Assembly: GCF_002902945.1 (NCBI RefSeq)
Contig: NZ_CP026101.1
Span: forward strand, 3,624,146 to 3,688,145
Source of the DNA: Paraburkholderia caribensis
GTDB lineage: Bacteria; Pseudomonadota; Gammaproteobacteria; Burkholderiales; Burkholderiaceae
Reading direction: 5' to 3'
Length of the DNA: 64,000 nucleotides
The position numbers and the translations under genes are program-made. This document shows positions 25,362 through 34,420 of this stretch, one piece after another. The notes beneath the pieces were generated by a model, which saw only the letters and a program-made list of their open reading frames with translations, was not told where the DNA came from and searched no databases. Numbering within the stretch: the stretch's first letter is position 1; every line of letters begins with the position of its first letter.

Positions 25362-27326
25362 TCAGTTCGTGGTGCCGAGCCGTAGCGCGCGCAAGAGAAA
25401 ACGCGCGGGATCGAGGGCTTCGGCGAGCTCCCGCTCGATTGGCCACGGCTCGCCTTCTATCTGCGAAGCGATCAGTTCCGCGCCCAGCGACGCCCATACG
25501 AGTCCGCGCGAGCCGAACGCGAATGCGCCATACAGCCCTTGCGCGCGCGGTAGATCCAGCGGCCATGCGCCGCGCAGCTTGCTGGCGTCGTGCGTCGCGG
25601 CTGCTTCGTCGGCGAATGCGCCGATCAACGGTAGACGGTCGCTCGTCACGCAGCGGAACGCGACGCGCCCCGCCAGCGAAGCAGGCTCACGCGTGATCGC
25701 ATCGCGCATGTCGGGCAGCATCTGGGCGACACGCTCGATGTTCTCGACGTGAGCGTCATCGCGTATTTGCGTGTCGGGATCGTCGATGTCGTAGGTTGCG
25801 CCCGTCAGCGTCGAGCCATCGCTTAGCGACACCGCGTATCCTTCGCCGATCACGGGAACACGCAACGCCTGCGCCGTATCGATGGGCAGCAGCGTCAATT
25901 GACCGCGCACGCTGCGCGTTGGCGCGTGATGCAGGCCGGCGATGCGCGCGGCCTCATGCGCATTCGCAAAGATGACGACGGGTGCGCTGGCAATCGCCGC
26001 GTCGTTCGCATCGAACACCATCCATTGGTTCGCAACGCGTTCGACGCGCGATGCCAGCACGTTGAAGCGGCGCTCCAGCAACCCGCCCGCCGCCTCGCAT
26101 TGCGCTGCGCAGAGCGACGCTGGATCGATCCAGCCGCCGTGCGGAAAGAACCAGCCGCCCCGCGCGACGCGCATGCCGGCGATACCTTGCGCTTCTTCGT
26201 GGGAAACGGCGGTCACGTAATCCCGTGGATAAGCGAAGGAAGCGAACGCCTGCGTCATCGCCCGGGCTTCGTCTTCATCCGCGGCGATTTGCAGCAGACC
26301 TTCCGGGCCGCGCAACGGACGATATCCGCGCTGTTCGAGCGCGGCCCATTGCCGCAACGCATAAAGGAAGCCCGCGCGCGTGATTCGCGATCCAACGCTG
26401 TCGTCGCGCGACATCATCGGATGAAACACGCCGGCGGGATTGCCCGACGCATCGCGCGCGACGCCCGCATGCCGTTCGAGCGACGTGACGCGCCAGCCGC
26501 GCGCCGTGAGACGCTCGATCGCCGCGCACCCTGCGAGCCCGGTTCCGATCACGATGGCATGTCGTTCGTCGACGGCGAGCGGCAACGGGGGCTCATGGCG
26601 CCTCACGCGATAGCGCGGCGCAAAGCGCCCGACCAGCATTGCGCGTTTCCATCCGAAGCCATCGACTTTCCGGTATTCGAAGCCCGCTTGCTGCAATCCC
26701 CGTTTCACGTCGCCAGCGCTCGTATAAGTGGCGAAAGTCGCGCCGTCGCCGGCGAGGCGCGCGAACGCCTTGAAGATCGCGGGCGTCCATAGTTCCGGGT
26801 TCTTCGCGGGCGAGAAGCCATCCAGATAGAAGGCGTCGGCGCGCAGCCAGAGCGAAGGCAGCGTTTGCGCCGCGTCGCCGAACACGAGCGTGAGCGTGAC
26901 GCGCCCTTCGTCGAACTCGAGCCGATGCGTGCCCGGCACGAGCGTCGGCCATGCGTCGGCGAGCTGTTGCGCAAGCGGCGCGATCGATGCGTCCGCAACG
27001 GCCGCCGCGCTCGCGGCAATCAGATCGCCGCGCGAGAACGGATGCTTTTCCGTCGATACGAAGTGCAGGCGCTCGCAACGATCCGGGTCCGCGCGCCATG
27101 CGGCCCACGTCACGAGAAAGTTGATGCCCATGCCGAAGCCCGTTTCCAGCACCGTGAATACGCGCCGTTTTTGCCAGCGCGACGGCAACTCATTGCCTCT
27201 CAGGAAGACGTATTCGGCCTGCGCAAGTGCACCGACGGCGCTGTGATAGATGTCGTCATGGCGTGGCGAATAGGGGGTGCCGTTGTCGCGAAACGCGAGG
27301 ATGGCGGGAACGAGCGGGTCGGTCAT
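25362..27326 (-). CDS. mnmC: Bifunctional tRNA 5-methylaminomethyl-2-thiouridine biosynthesis protein MnmC
   Basis: This 654-residue fusion has an N-terminal SAM methyltransferase domain (VLETGFGMGINFLVTW; DAFYLDGFSPAKNPELW) and a C-terminal FAD oxidoreductase domain (AIVIGTGLAGCAAIERL; RLPLIGAF; FGSRGLVWASLGAELIASQ). It removes carboxymethyl from cmnm5s2U34 and then methylates to mnm5s2U34 in tRNA wobble positions, completing the pathway started by MnmE/MnmG; mnmE is also in this window. The ATG at 27326 begins MTDPLVPAIL, as is usual. Its 3' end abuts origin-like module B. Confidence 0.92.
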   Translation of the reverse strand: MTDPLVPAILAFRDNGTPYSPRHDDIYHSAVGALAQAEYVFLRGNELPSRWQKRRVFTVLETGFGMGINFLVTWAAWRADPDRCERLHFVSTEKHPFSRGDLIAASAAAVADASIAPLAQQLADAWPTLVPGTHRLEFDEGRVTLTLVFGDAAQTLPSLWLRADAFYLDGFSPAKNPELWTPAIFKAFARLAGDGATFATYTSAGDVKRGLQQAGFEYRKVDGFGWKRAMLVGRFAPRYRVRRHEPPLPLAVDERHAIVIGTGLAGCAAIERLTARGWRVTSLERHAGVARDASGNPAGVFHPMMSRDDSVGSRITRAGFLYALRQWAALEQRGYRPLRGPEGLLQIAADEDEARAMTQAFASFAYPRDYVTAVSHEEAQGIAGMRVARGGWFFPHGGWIDPASLCAAQCEAAGGLLERRFNVLASRVERVANQWMVFDANDAAIASAPVVIFANAHEAARIAGLHHAPTRSVRGQLTLLPIDTAQALRVPVIGEGYAVSLSDGSTLTGATYDIDDPDTQIRDDAHVENIERVAQMLPDMRDAITREPASLAGRVAFRCVTSDRLPLIGAFADEAAATHDASKLRGAWPLDLPRAQGLYGAFAFGSRGLVWASLGAELIASQIEGEPWPIERELAEALDPARFLLRALRLGTTN

Positions 27327-27794
27327 GCGCAATGAAATGCGGTGCAAGGAAGAGAAACGGGGAACGGCAAAGCACTGACTGGAAGCACGAATTGGCAGCC
27401 GTCACGCCATGCCGACACCCGTCACAGCCCGTCCAGACGGCGTCCGCAGCCTGTCGCAGAGGTGTCGAACGTTGGCAAAAACCAACGCTGACGGGGCTTT
27501 GGACGACTCGGATAGCGCCTATTCGATGCTCTGCAGGCCAAAAATGCTGCTTTCCATGCTGTATCAGGCGTTGCAGGGTGTAATTCTTCGAAACCCTTAT
27601 CCAGATTGGGTTTGCGCTGCGCTATCATAGCAAGCGCCGCGAGGGAAGCGGCAGCACGGTGCTCCGTGCGGCGCCAGGCGCGCTGCGGGAGTCGGGGGTA
27701 TTCCCGAGCCGTCGCTGCTCGACGGCGCGGCGCGCGCACGTATAATCGGCGCGTTCGCGCTGTTCGTGTCAACCTAAACCAGAAAGGAACCTTA
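27327..27794. promoter_or_regulatory. hup promoter region between mnmC and HU
   Basis: This 468-bp gap has no credible gene. TATAAT at 27741-27746 is a consensus -10 about 45 bp before the HU ribosome site; its -35 is weak in the GC-rich stretch to the left. GCCGTCG-CTGCT-CGACGGC forms a hairpin just upstream of that promoter. TTATCCAGA (27597-27605) is a DnaA box with one mismatch. mnmC transcription would also begin in this gap. Confidence 0.5.
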
Positions 27795-28073
27795 ATGAAC
27801 AAACAGGAACTGATCGACGCCGTCGCAGGTCAGACGGGCGCCAGCAAGGCTCAAACCGGCGAGACGCTGGACACGCTGCTTGAAGTCATCAAGAAGGCAG
27901 TGGCGAAGGGTGATGCAGTCCAGTTGATCGGCTTCGGCAGCTTCGGTTCGGGCAAGCGCGCAGCACGTACGGGCCGCAACCCGAAGACGGGCGAAACCAT
28001 CAAGATTCCGGCCGCGAAGACCGTTAAGTTCACGGCTGGCAAGGCGTTCAAGGACGCAGTCAACAAGCGCTAA
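27795..28073 (+). CDS. hup: DNA-binding protein HU (beta-type)
   Basis: This 92-residue histone-like protein starts MNKQELIDAVA and has the DNA-bending arm around GRNPKTGETIKIPAAKTVKF, whose Pro intercalates DNA. It compacts the nucleoid and assists DnaA-driven opening at origins. Its position 2.4 kb from origin-like module B is suggestive. AGAAAGGAAC before the ATG at 27795, a consensus TATAAT upstream and a strong terminator after it make it a monocistronic, highly expressed gene. Confidence 0.95.
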   Translation: MNKQELIDAVAGQTGASKAQTGETLDTLLEVIKKAVAKGDAVQLIGFGSFGSGKRAARTGRNPKTGETIKIPAAKTVKFTAGKAFKDAVNKR

Positions 28074-28096
28074 GCATCAGCGCCTGAGTTGTTGAC

Positions 28097-28120
28097 ACCC
28101 GCCATTGGCGGGTTTTTTTT
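28097..28120 (+). terminator. Rho-independent terminator of hup
   Basis: ACCCGCC-ATT-GGCGGGT followed by eight T residues lies 23 bp after the HU stop codon. Confidence 0.92.
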
Positions 28121-28162
28121 CGTCTGCATTTTCGATGACGGCGTTACGTCGGTCCATCACGT

Positions 28163-29443
28163 TCAATGACGGTGATGATGATGGCCGTCGTCATCGTGAT
28201 CGTGGTGATGATGATGGTCGTGGCCATGATCGTGGTCGTGATCGTCGTCTTCGAGATCCCACGCGGGGAATGGATCGGTCAGTTCGCGCCAGCCTTCAGC
28301 GCCTGACGCGTACTCCTTGTCGGTCAGCAGACACGCATCGAACTTCGCGCGCCATTGCGCCGGATCGATGTCGATGCCGATCAGCACCAGTTCCTGGCGA
28401 CGGTCGCCGATGGTGAAGTCATCGGCATCGCCGTACCAGTCCGCGGCGATTTCTTCCAGCAGCTCGTCATCGCCTTCGGGCCATTCGCTGCGATCTTGCG
28501 CGGCCCACCATGTTCCTGCCGGCGCAGGTCGGCAAGCGCCGCCCGCTTGCGACAGCGAACCGCCAATCTCGTTGCGCGTCGCGAGCCAGAAGAAGCCCTT
28601 GCCGCGCAACACGCCCTTCCACTCTTCATGCAGCAGCGCCCACAACCGTTCGGGATGAAACGGCCGCCGCGCGCGATAGACGACATGCCCGACGCCGTGG
28701 CCGCCGTTTTCGTTTTCATGGCTCGAAGGATCGTGCAACAACGCGAGCCAGCCGGCCGCGTTCGACGTCGCGTCGTAATCGAAGCGCCCCGTGCCGATCA
28801 CTTCCTCGACAGGCGCATTGCCATAACTGCTCACGATCTGCGCGGCGCGCGGGTTGAGCGCGGCGAGTACGGCCTGCAGATGCGCGAGATCGTCGGCGGA
28901 AACGAGGTCCGCCTTGTTGATGACGAACACATCGCAGAACTCGACCTGCTCGATCAGCACTTCGACGATCGTCCGATCGTCCTCTTCATAAGCGGCGATG
29001 CCTCGTTCGGACAGCGCATCGGCCGACGCGTAATCGCGTAGAAAGCCCGCTGCATCGATCACGGTCACGGCAGTATCGACACGCACGCGCGCGGCGAGCG
29101 CTTCGTCTTCGATGATCGACTCGACGAGGTTCATTGGCTCGTCGGTAGCAGCCGCCTCGATGACGATCGCATCGAAGCGATCCGCCGACGCCAGTTCGCC
29201 GATCTGTTCGAGCAAATCTTCCCCGGCCTGCGCGCACAGACATCCGTTCGGCAATTCAACCTGCGAAGCGGGCGACGATGCGGGCGCCGCGTTGTCGATA
29301 TCGAGGCGCACGGCGGCGAGGTCGGTGACGATCGCGGCCACACGTGGACCAGCGCGGTTCGACAGAATCTGCTCGACGAGCGCGGTCTTGCCCGCGCCCA
29401 CGAAACCGGAGATCACGGTGACGGGCAAAAGCGGCTTGTTCAT
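28163..29443 (-). CDS. COG0523 (CobW/YjiA-type) GTPase with His-rich tail
   Basis: This 426-residue G3E GTPase is a candidate metallochaperone. Walker A is GFVGAGKT (13-20), a base-recognition motif NKAD lies in FVINKADLV, and a CobW C-terminal domain follows (HPERLWALLHEEWKGVLRGK). The metal motif usually CxCC is here CLCA (Cys68, Cys70, Ala71). The last 25 residues are almost all His and Asp, a likely zinc or nickel reservoir. Zinc-limitation control is typical for this family, but no clear Zur box was found. ATG 29443 begins MNKPLLPVTV; no strong ribosome site. Confidence 0.88.
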   Translation of the reverse strand: MNKPLLPVTVISGFVGAGKTALVEQILSNRAGPRVAAIVTDLAAVRLDIDNAAPASSPASQVELPNGCLCAQAGEDLLEQIGELASADRFDAIVIEAAATDEPMNLVESIIEDEALAARVRVDTAVTVIDAAGFLRDYASADALSERGIAAYEEDDRTIVEVLIEQVEFCDVFVINKADLVSADDLAHLQAVLAALNPRAAQIVSSYGNAPVEEVIGTGRFDYDATSNAAGWLALLHDPSSHENENGGHGVGHVVYRARRPFHPERLWALLHEEWKGVLRGKGFFWLATRNEIGGSLSQAGGACRPAPAGTWWAAQDRSEWPEGDDELLEEIAADWYGDADDFTIGDRRQELVLIGIDIDPAQWRAKFDACLLTDKEYASGAEGWRELTDPFPAWDLEDDDHDHDHGHDHHHHHDHDDDGHHHHRH

Positions 29444-29606
29444 CGCGGTACGGAAAACTTGAAGGTGAATGACGCATGCGCCGTCCGGACGTTCAAACGG
29501 ACCTGGACAGGCAGCAGCACGAAGCCGCATTGTGCATCAACTGGAGCGAGGCGACGCCTTCACTGAAGTGCGGCGAATATGAAACTGGCCGAACGGCGCG
29601 GCCCGA

Positions 29607-30050
29607 CTATTTGGCAGGCATCAGATTCCACTTACGAAGAATGGCCACGATTTGCCGCGCATATTCGTCGCGCAGCGAGGGCGTCTCCGAGTGGTAGGCG
29701 CCGACGGCCGCCCATGTGTTGCCGTACTTGTTCATCTTCTGGCGCAGATGCCAGGCGGCGATGTACACATTCTTGCACGGCTCCATCAGCGTGCCCTGCG
29801 AGATGCCGTATTGCGCGAGCACGGGCAGATGCACGGAGTTGATCTGCATGACGCCATAGTCGGTCGAACCGTTGGCGTTCTTGTGCACCGCCGTGGGACG
29901 GTTATGCGATTCCTGCCACGCAATGGCCCGAAGAATCAACGGGTTGACCTTCTGATAACCGGCGGCCTCGTCGAAACAGTCGGCGCGTGCGGACCCGGCG
30001 CTAATTAGCGCGGCGAAAGCAACGGCGGCAGTCAGGGCGATTGGCTTCAT
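29607..30050 (-). CDS. Secreted lytic transglycosylase (SLT domain, IagB/VirB1-like)
   Basis: This 147-residue protein has a signal peptide (cleavage after ARA before DCF) and a compact SLT domain: catalytic Glu in IAWQESHN, then STDYGVMQINSVHLP and NVYIAAWHLRQKM. Such small transglycosylases open peptidoglycan for secretion machines. It lies 0.5 kb upstream of the type II secretion genes but on the opposite strand, so a service role for that system is attractive but not shown. Two mature cysteines may form a disulphide, as in lysozyme-like folds. Confidence 0.88.
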   Translation of the reverse strand: MKPIALTAAVAFAALISAGSARADCFDEAAGYQKVNPLILRAIAWQESHNRPTAVHKNANGSTDYGVMQINSVHLPVLAQYGISQGTLMEPCKNVYIAAWHLRQKMNKYGNTWAAVGAYHSETPSLRDEYARQIVAILRKWNLMPAK

Positions 30051-30549
30051 CGGTCAAGATGGCAAACTATGTTCGATTCCTAAGCAATGCGACGGTAAAG
30101 ACGACTCGAAACCTATATCTGGCGGCCTTGCACTCGGGAAAACCCGTTACCGTCGGGATACTCGAACCGTCATTCCGCCCGTATCATACCGGCTGGACAT
30201 GACGCGTTAAAGTTGGCCAGCCGACATAAGCGAGTAACTTGCGGCCAAAGGCGGCCGCAAACGCGCACCCGTCCGCAAGATAAAACTTTCAAGAACTTAA
30301 CAGATTACGCAATCCGAGAAGCGCCGGATCGGAAACGTTAGAGGAATCGCACGGAACTCCCGCGTTCTGTGACATTTCCGACATGAAAAGCTGTTACTGT
30401 TCGTTGTTTTTGATTACAGGGAGGCAAGGCATCCTTGGCACTGGCTGCCACGGAAGCGTTTTGCCGGACCGGGGACGACCAGGTGTCGGCCGGTCGTCCA
30501 CTGTGCATGACTGTCGGCGGATCACAACGTCGGCTTCGAAACCATATCC
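30051..30549. other. Gene-free divergent region before gspD
   Basis: This roughly 500-bp stretch holds the promoters for the transglycosylase (left) and the gsp cluster (right). The segment 30360-30420 is relatively AT-rich (ends TTGTTTTTGATTACAGGG) and is the best place for the gspD promoter, but I cannot name clear -35/-10 boxes. No small gene or RNA was recognised. Confidence 0.45.
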
Positions 30550-32901
30550 ATGAGAAGAAATCGTATGGCATTGCGTCGCGTCGCGACAGCGTTGCTGGTC
30601 GCTGGCATGATCACCGCGCAGATCGCCCACGCTCAGGTGACGCTCAACTTCGTCAACGCCGACATCGATCAGGTGGCGAGGGCGATTGGCGCGGCGACGG
30701 GTAAAACCATCATCGTCGACCCGCGTGTGAAGGGGCAACTGAACCTGGTTTCCGAGAATCCCGTTCCGGAGGACCAGGCGCTGAAGACCTTGCAATCCGC
30801 GTTGAGAATGCAGGGCTTTTCGCTGGTGCAGGACCATGGCGTCCTGAAGGTCGTACCCGAAGCCGATGCGAAGCTGCAAGGCGTGCCGACCTATGTCGGC
30901 AATACGCCTGCCGCACGCGGCGATCAGGTGGTCACCCAGGTGTTCCAGCTGAGGAATGAATCGGCGAATAACCTGTTGCCCGTATTGCGTCCGCTGATCT
31001 CGCCGAACAACACGGTCGCGGCCTATCCGGGCAACAACACGATCGTCGTGACGGACTACGCGGATAACGTGCGCCGTATCGCCCAGATCATCCAGGGCGT
31101 CGACACGGCGGCGGGCCAGCAGGTGCAGGTCGTGCCGCTGAAGAACGCGAATGCGATCGACGTCGCGCAACAGATGGCGAAGATGCTCGACCCGGGCACG
31201 ATCGGCAATACCGATGCGACGCTCAAGGTGTCCGTGCAGGCCGATCCGCGCACCAATTCGCTGCTGCTGCGCGCGTCGAACGCGGGACGTCTCGCGGCGG
31301 CAAAGTCGCTCGCCAGGCAGCTCGACGCCGCAACCGGCCAGCCCGGCAACATGCACGTCGTATCGTTGCGCAATGCGGACGCCGTGCGTCTTGCGAAGAC
31401 CTTGCGCGGCATGCTCGGCAAGGGTGGCGGCGGCGGCAACGAGTCGTCGTCGGGCGGCGGCAATAACGCGAACTCGTTCAACCAGAACAACTCGCCCTCG
31501 TCGACGGGTGGCGCGGGCACGCCGCCGCTGCCGTCGGGATCGATGGGCGGTTCGTCAGGGTCGTCGCTGGGCACCAATCCGCTGGGCGGCGGCGCCGGCG
31601 GTGGCGGCTATGGCGGTCAGGGCAACAGCAACTCGGATTTTCTCGGCGAAAAGGAAGGCAGCGGCGGTGACGACAATCAGCCAGGCGGCATGATCCAGGC
31701 CGACGCGTCGACGAACTCGCTGATCATCACCGCGTCCGATCCCGTCTACCGCAATCTGCGCACCGTCATCGACCAGCTCGACGTGCGCCGCCCGCAGGTC
31801 TACATCGAAGCGCTGATCGTCGAGCTGAACTCGAACACGAACGCCAACCTTGGTATCCAGTGGCAGATCGGCAGCGGCAACCTGCTTGCCGGCACCAACC
31901 TTGCCACGGGCGGCGGCAACAGTATCGTCAACCTGACTGCGGCAGCGGCGGCCAACGCCACGACGGGCGGCCTCGCCACCGCGCTGGCGACGCAGAATCT
32001 CCAGCAGGGCCTGAATGTGGGCTGGCTGCACAACCTGTTCGGTGTGCAGGGGCTCGGCGCGTTGCTGCAGGCGTTGTCGCAGACGGCCGATGCCAACGTG
32101 CTGTCCACGCCTAACCTCATCACGCTCGACAATCAGGAAGCGAAGATCGTCGTCGGTACGAACGTGCCGATCCAGACAGGCTCATACTCGAACCTGACGA
32201 GCAGCACGGCGAGCACGGCTTTCAACACCTTCGATCGCATCGACGTGGGCCTGACGCTGCATATCAAGCCGCAGATCACCGAAGGCGGCATCCTCAAACT
32301 GCAGTTGTACACGGAAGATTCAGCGATCGTGGCGGGCACGACCAATGTGGCGACCAATCCGGCTGGCCCCGAGTTCACGAAGCGCTCGATCCAGTCGACG
32401 GTGCTTGCCGACAACGGCGAGATCATCGTGCTGGGCGGCCTGATGCAGGACAATTACCAGGTCAGCAACAGCAAGGTGCCGCTGCTCGGCGACATCCCGT
32501 GGATCGGCCAGTTGTTCCGCTCGGAAAACAAGATTCGCGCGAAGACCAACCTGCTGGTATTCCTGCGTCCGGTGATCATCAACGACCGCGACACGGCGCA
32601 AGCGGTGACGGCGAACCGCTATGACTACATCCAGGGCGTGACGGGCGCGTACAAGTCCGATAACAACCTGATCAAGGACAAGGACGATCCCGTGGTGCCG
32701 CCGATGCCGGTTGGCCCGAGCCAGGGGGGATCGACGCTGAACCTGTTCGATCTCGACGCGATGCGTCGTCAACAGGCGCTTGGCGTGCCCGTCCCGGCTC
32801 CGGCGTACGTTCCGCAGCAGCAACCTCAGCCACAGATGCAGCCGCCCGCACAAACGGTCCCGGTTCAACCGGCCACCGGTACGCAGAAGGTGCAGCCGTG
32901 A
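30550..32901 (+). CDS. gspD: Type II secretion system secretin GspD
   Basis: This 783-residue outer-membrane secretin begins with a signal peptide (cleavage after AHA before QVTLNF). N0-N3 domains follow, then the secretin core with VPLLGDIPWIGQLFRS and LVFLRPVII. A long Gly/Ser/Asn linker (about 293-380) interrupts N3, and the C-terminus ends in a Pro/Gln tail (about 750-783). It forms the 15-mer channel for folded exoproteins. The ATG at 30550 is used; a second ATG five codons later is possible. Its stop overlaps the gspE start. Confidence 0.93.
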   Translation: MRRNRMALRRVATALLVAGMITAQIAHAQVTLNFVNADIDQVARAIGAATGKTIIVDPRVKGQLNLVSENPVPEDQALKTLQSALRMQGFSLVQDHGVLKVVPEADAKLQGVPTYVGNTPAARGDQVVTQVFQLRNESANNLLPVLRPLISPNNTVAAYPGNNTIVVTDYADNVRRIAQIIQGVDTAAGQQVQVVPLKNANAIDVAQQMAKMLDPGTIGNTDATLKVSVQADPRTNSLLLRASNAGRLAAAKSLARQLDAATGQPGNMHVVSLRNADAVRLAKTLRGMLGKGGGGGNESSSGGGNNANSFNQNNSPSSTGGAGTPPLPSGSMGGSSGSSLGTNPLGGGAGGGGYGGQGNSNSDFLGEKEGSGGDDNQPGGMIQADASTNSLIITASDPVYRNLRTVIDQLDVRRPQVYIEALIVELNSNTNANLGIQWQIGSGNLLAGTNLATGGGNSIVNLTAAAAANATTGGLATALATQNLQQGLNVGWLHNLFGVQGLGALLQALSQTADANVLSTPNLITLDNQEAKIVVGTNVPIQTGSYSNLTSSTASTAFNTFDRIDVGLTLHIKPQITEGGILKLQLYTEDSAIVAGTTNVATNPAGPEFTKRSIQSTVLADNGEIIVLGGLMQDNYQVSNSKVPLLGDIPWIGQLFRSENKIRAKTNLLVFLRPVIINDRDTAQAVTANRYDYIQGVTGAYKSDNNLIKDKDDPVVPPMPVGPSQGGSTLNLFDLDAMRRQQALGVPVPAPAYVPQQQPQPQMQPPAQTVPVQPATGTQKVQP

Positions 32902-34415
32902 GCACGCCGCACGCGCCCGGCAGCGCGCCGCTCGAGTCAGCGGCGACGGGCGGAGCGCATCGCGAGCCGCCCTCTGCGCTTGCCGCGCGGCTCGTGCCGT
33001 ATGGCTTCGCGAAGAGCGGCCAGATTCTCGTCGCGCATCAACACGCCGATTCCATGGAAGTGTGGATCAGCGAGCGCACGACGCAGGCCGCGCTCGCGGA
33101 AGTCGCGCGCAATTTCGGCGCGGTGTCGGTGGTGCGGCTCGATGCGGATGAACTCGCGCAGGCGATCAATCAGGCCTATTCGCGTCAGGACGGCAGTGCC
33201 GCGCAGGTGGTCGGCGAAGTGGAAGGCGAAGTCGATCTGTCGCGTCTGATGCAGGACATTCCCGAAGTGGAAGACCTGCTGGAATCCGAAGACGACGCGC
33301 CGATCATCCGCATGATCAACGCATTGCTCACGCAGGCCGCGCGCGAACAGGCGTCGGATATTCATATCGAACCGTTCGAGAATGCGTCAGTGGTGCGCTT
33401 TCGCGTCGACGGCACGTTGCGCGACGTGGTGCGTCCGAAAAAAGCGCTGCACGGCGCGCTGATTTCGCGGATCAAGATCATGGCGCAACTCGATATTGCC
33501 GAGAAGCGTTTGCCGCAGGATGGCCGCATCACGTTGCGTGTCGGCGGAAGGCCCGTCGACGTGCGCGTATCGACTTTACCGACGGGCCACGGCGAGCGCG
33601 CCGTGCTGCGTTTGCTGGAAAAAGACGCGCAGCGCCTGAATCTCGAAGCGCTCGGCATGGCGTCCGATACGCTCGGCCAGTTCGACAAGCTGATTTCGCG
33701 TCCGCACGGCATCGTGCTCGTGACGGGCCCGACGGGCTCAGGCAAGACGACGACGCTGTACGCATCGATGTCGCGGCTCGAGACGGCGACGACGAACATC
33801 ATGACCGTCGAAGACCCGATCGAATACGATCTGTCCGGCATTGGTCAGACACAGGTCAACGAGCGGATCGGCATGACCTTCGCTCGCGCGCTGCGTTCCA
33901 TTCTGCGTCAGGACCCGGACGTCATCATGATCGGTGAAATCCGCGATCTCGAAACGGCGCAGATCGCCGTGCAGGCGTCGCTGACGGGCCACCTCGTGCT
34001 CGCCACCTTGCACACCAACGACGCCGCCTCCGCCGTCACGCGTCTGACGGACATGGGTGTCGAGCCGTATCTGCTCGCGTCGTCGCTGCTCGGCGTGCTC
34101 GCGCAGCGGCTCGTGCGGCGTCTGTGTCCCGTGTGCAAAGAAGAGCGCGAGGAAGAAGGCGGCCGCAAGTTCTGGCATCCCGTCGGCTGCGAAAGGTGCG
34201 GACATTCTGGCTATGCGGGACGGCGCGGCGTGTACGAACTGCTGAACGTCGACGAATCGATCCGCTCGCTGATTCACCGTAATGCCTCCGACGCCGAGAT
34301 TCTCGAAACCGGCCGCAAGCACGGCATGCGCACGTTGCGCGAGGACGGGGAACGCTGGCTCGCATCGGGCTTGACGTCGCTCGAAGAAGTGATACGCGTG
34401 ACGGGCGGGGTCTAA
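32898..34415 (+). CDS. gspE: Type II secretion system ATPase GspE
   Basis: This 505-residue cytoplasmic motor has an N-terminal GspL-binding domain, Walker A GPTGSGKTTT, an Asp box (ASDIHIEP), Walker B (IGEIRDLETAQ), a His box (HLVLATLHTND) and a zinc motif CPVC...CERC near residues 405-430. The start is a GTG overlapping the gspD stop (GTGA), with AAGGTG before it. It powers pseudopilus assembly. Confidence 0.94.
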   Translation: MSTPHAPGSAPLESAATGGAHREPPSALAARLVPYGFAKSGQILVAHQHADSMEVWISERTTQAALAEVARNFGAVSVVRLDADELAQAINQAYSRQDGSAAQVVGEVEGEVDLSRLMQDIPEVEDLLESEDDAPIIRMINALLTQAAREQASDIHIEPFENASVVRFRVDGTLRDVVRPKKALHGALISRIKIMAQLDIAEKRLPQDGRITLRVGGRPVDVRVSTLPTGHGERAVLRLLEKDAQRLNLEALGMASDTLGQFDKLISRPHGIVLVTGPTGSGKTTTLYASMSRLETATTNIMTVEDPIEYDLSGIGQTQVNERIGMTFARALRSILRQDPDVIMIGEIRDLETAQIAVQASLTGHLVLATLHTNDAASAVTRLTDMGVEPYLLASSLLGVLAQRLVRRLCPVCKEEREEEGGRKFWHPVGCERCGHSGYAGRRGVYELLNVDESIRSLIHRNASDAEILETGRKHGMRTLREDGERWLASGLTSLEEVIRVTGGV

Positions 34416-34420
34416 AGCGC

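Noticed and set aside
27597..27605. TTATCCAGA as a seventh DnaA box of the origin-like region
   Set aside because: A single one-mismatch site 2.3 kb away, not part of the mirrored arrangement; likely chance.
28163..28250. Short tandem GATGATGATG/GATCGTG repeats suggesting a CRISPR or satellite
   Set aside because: They encode the His/Asp tail of the COG0523 GTPase in frame; no repeat-spacer pattern.
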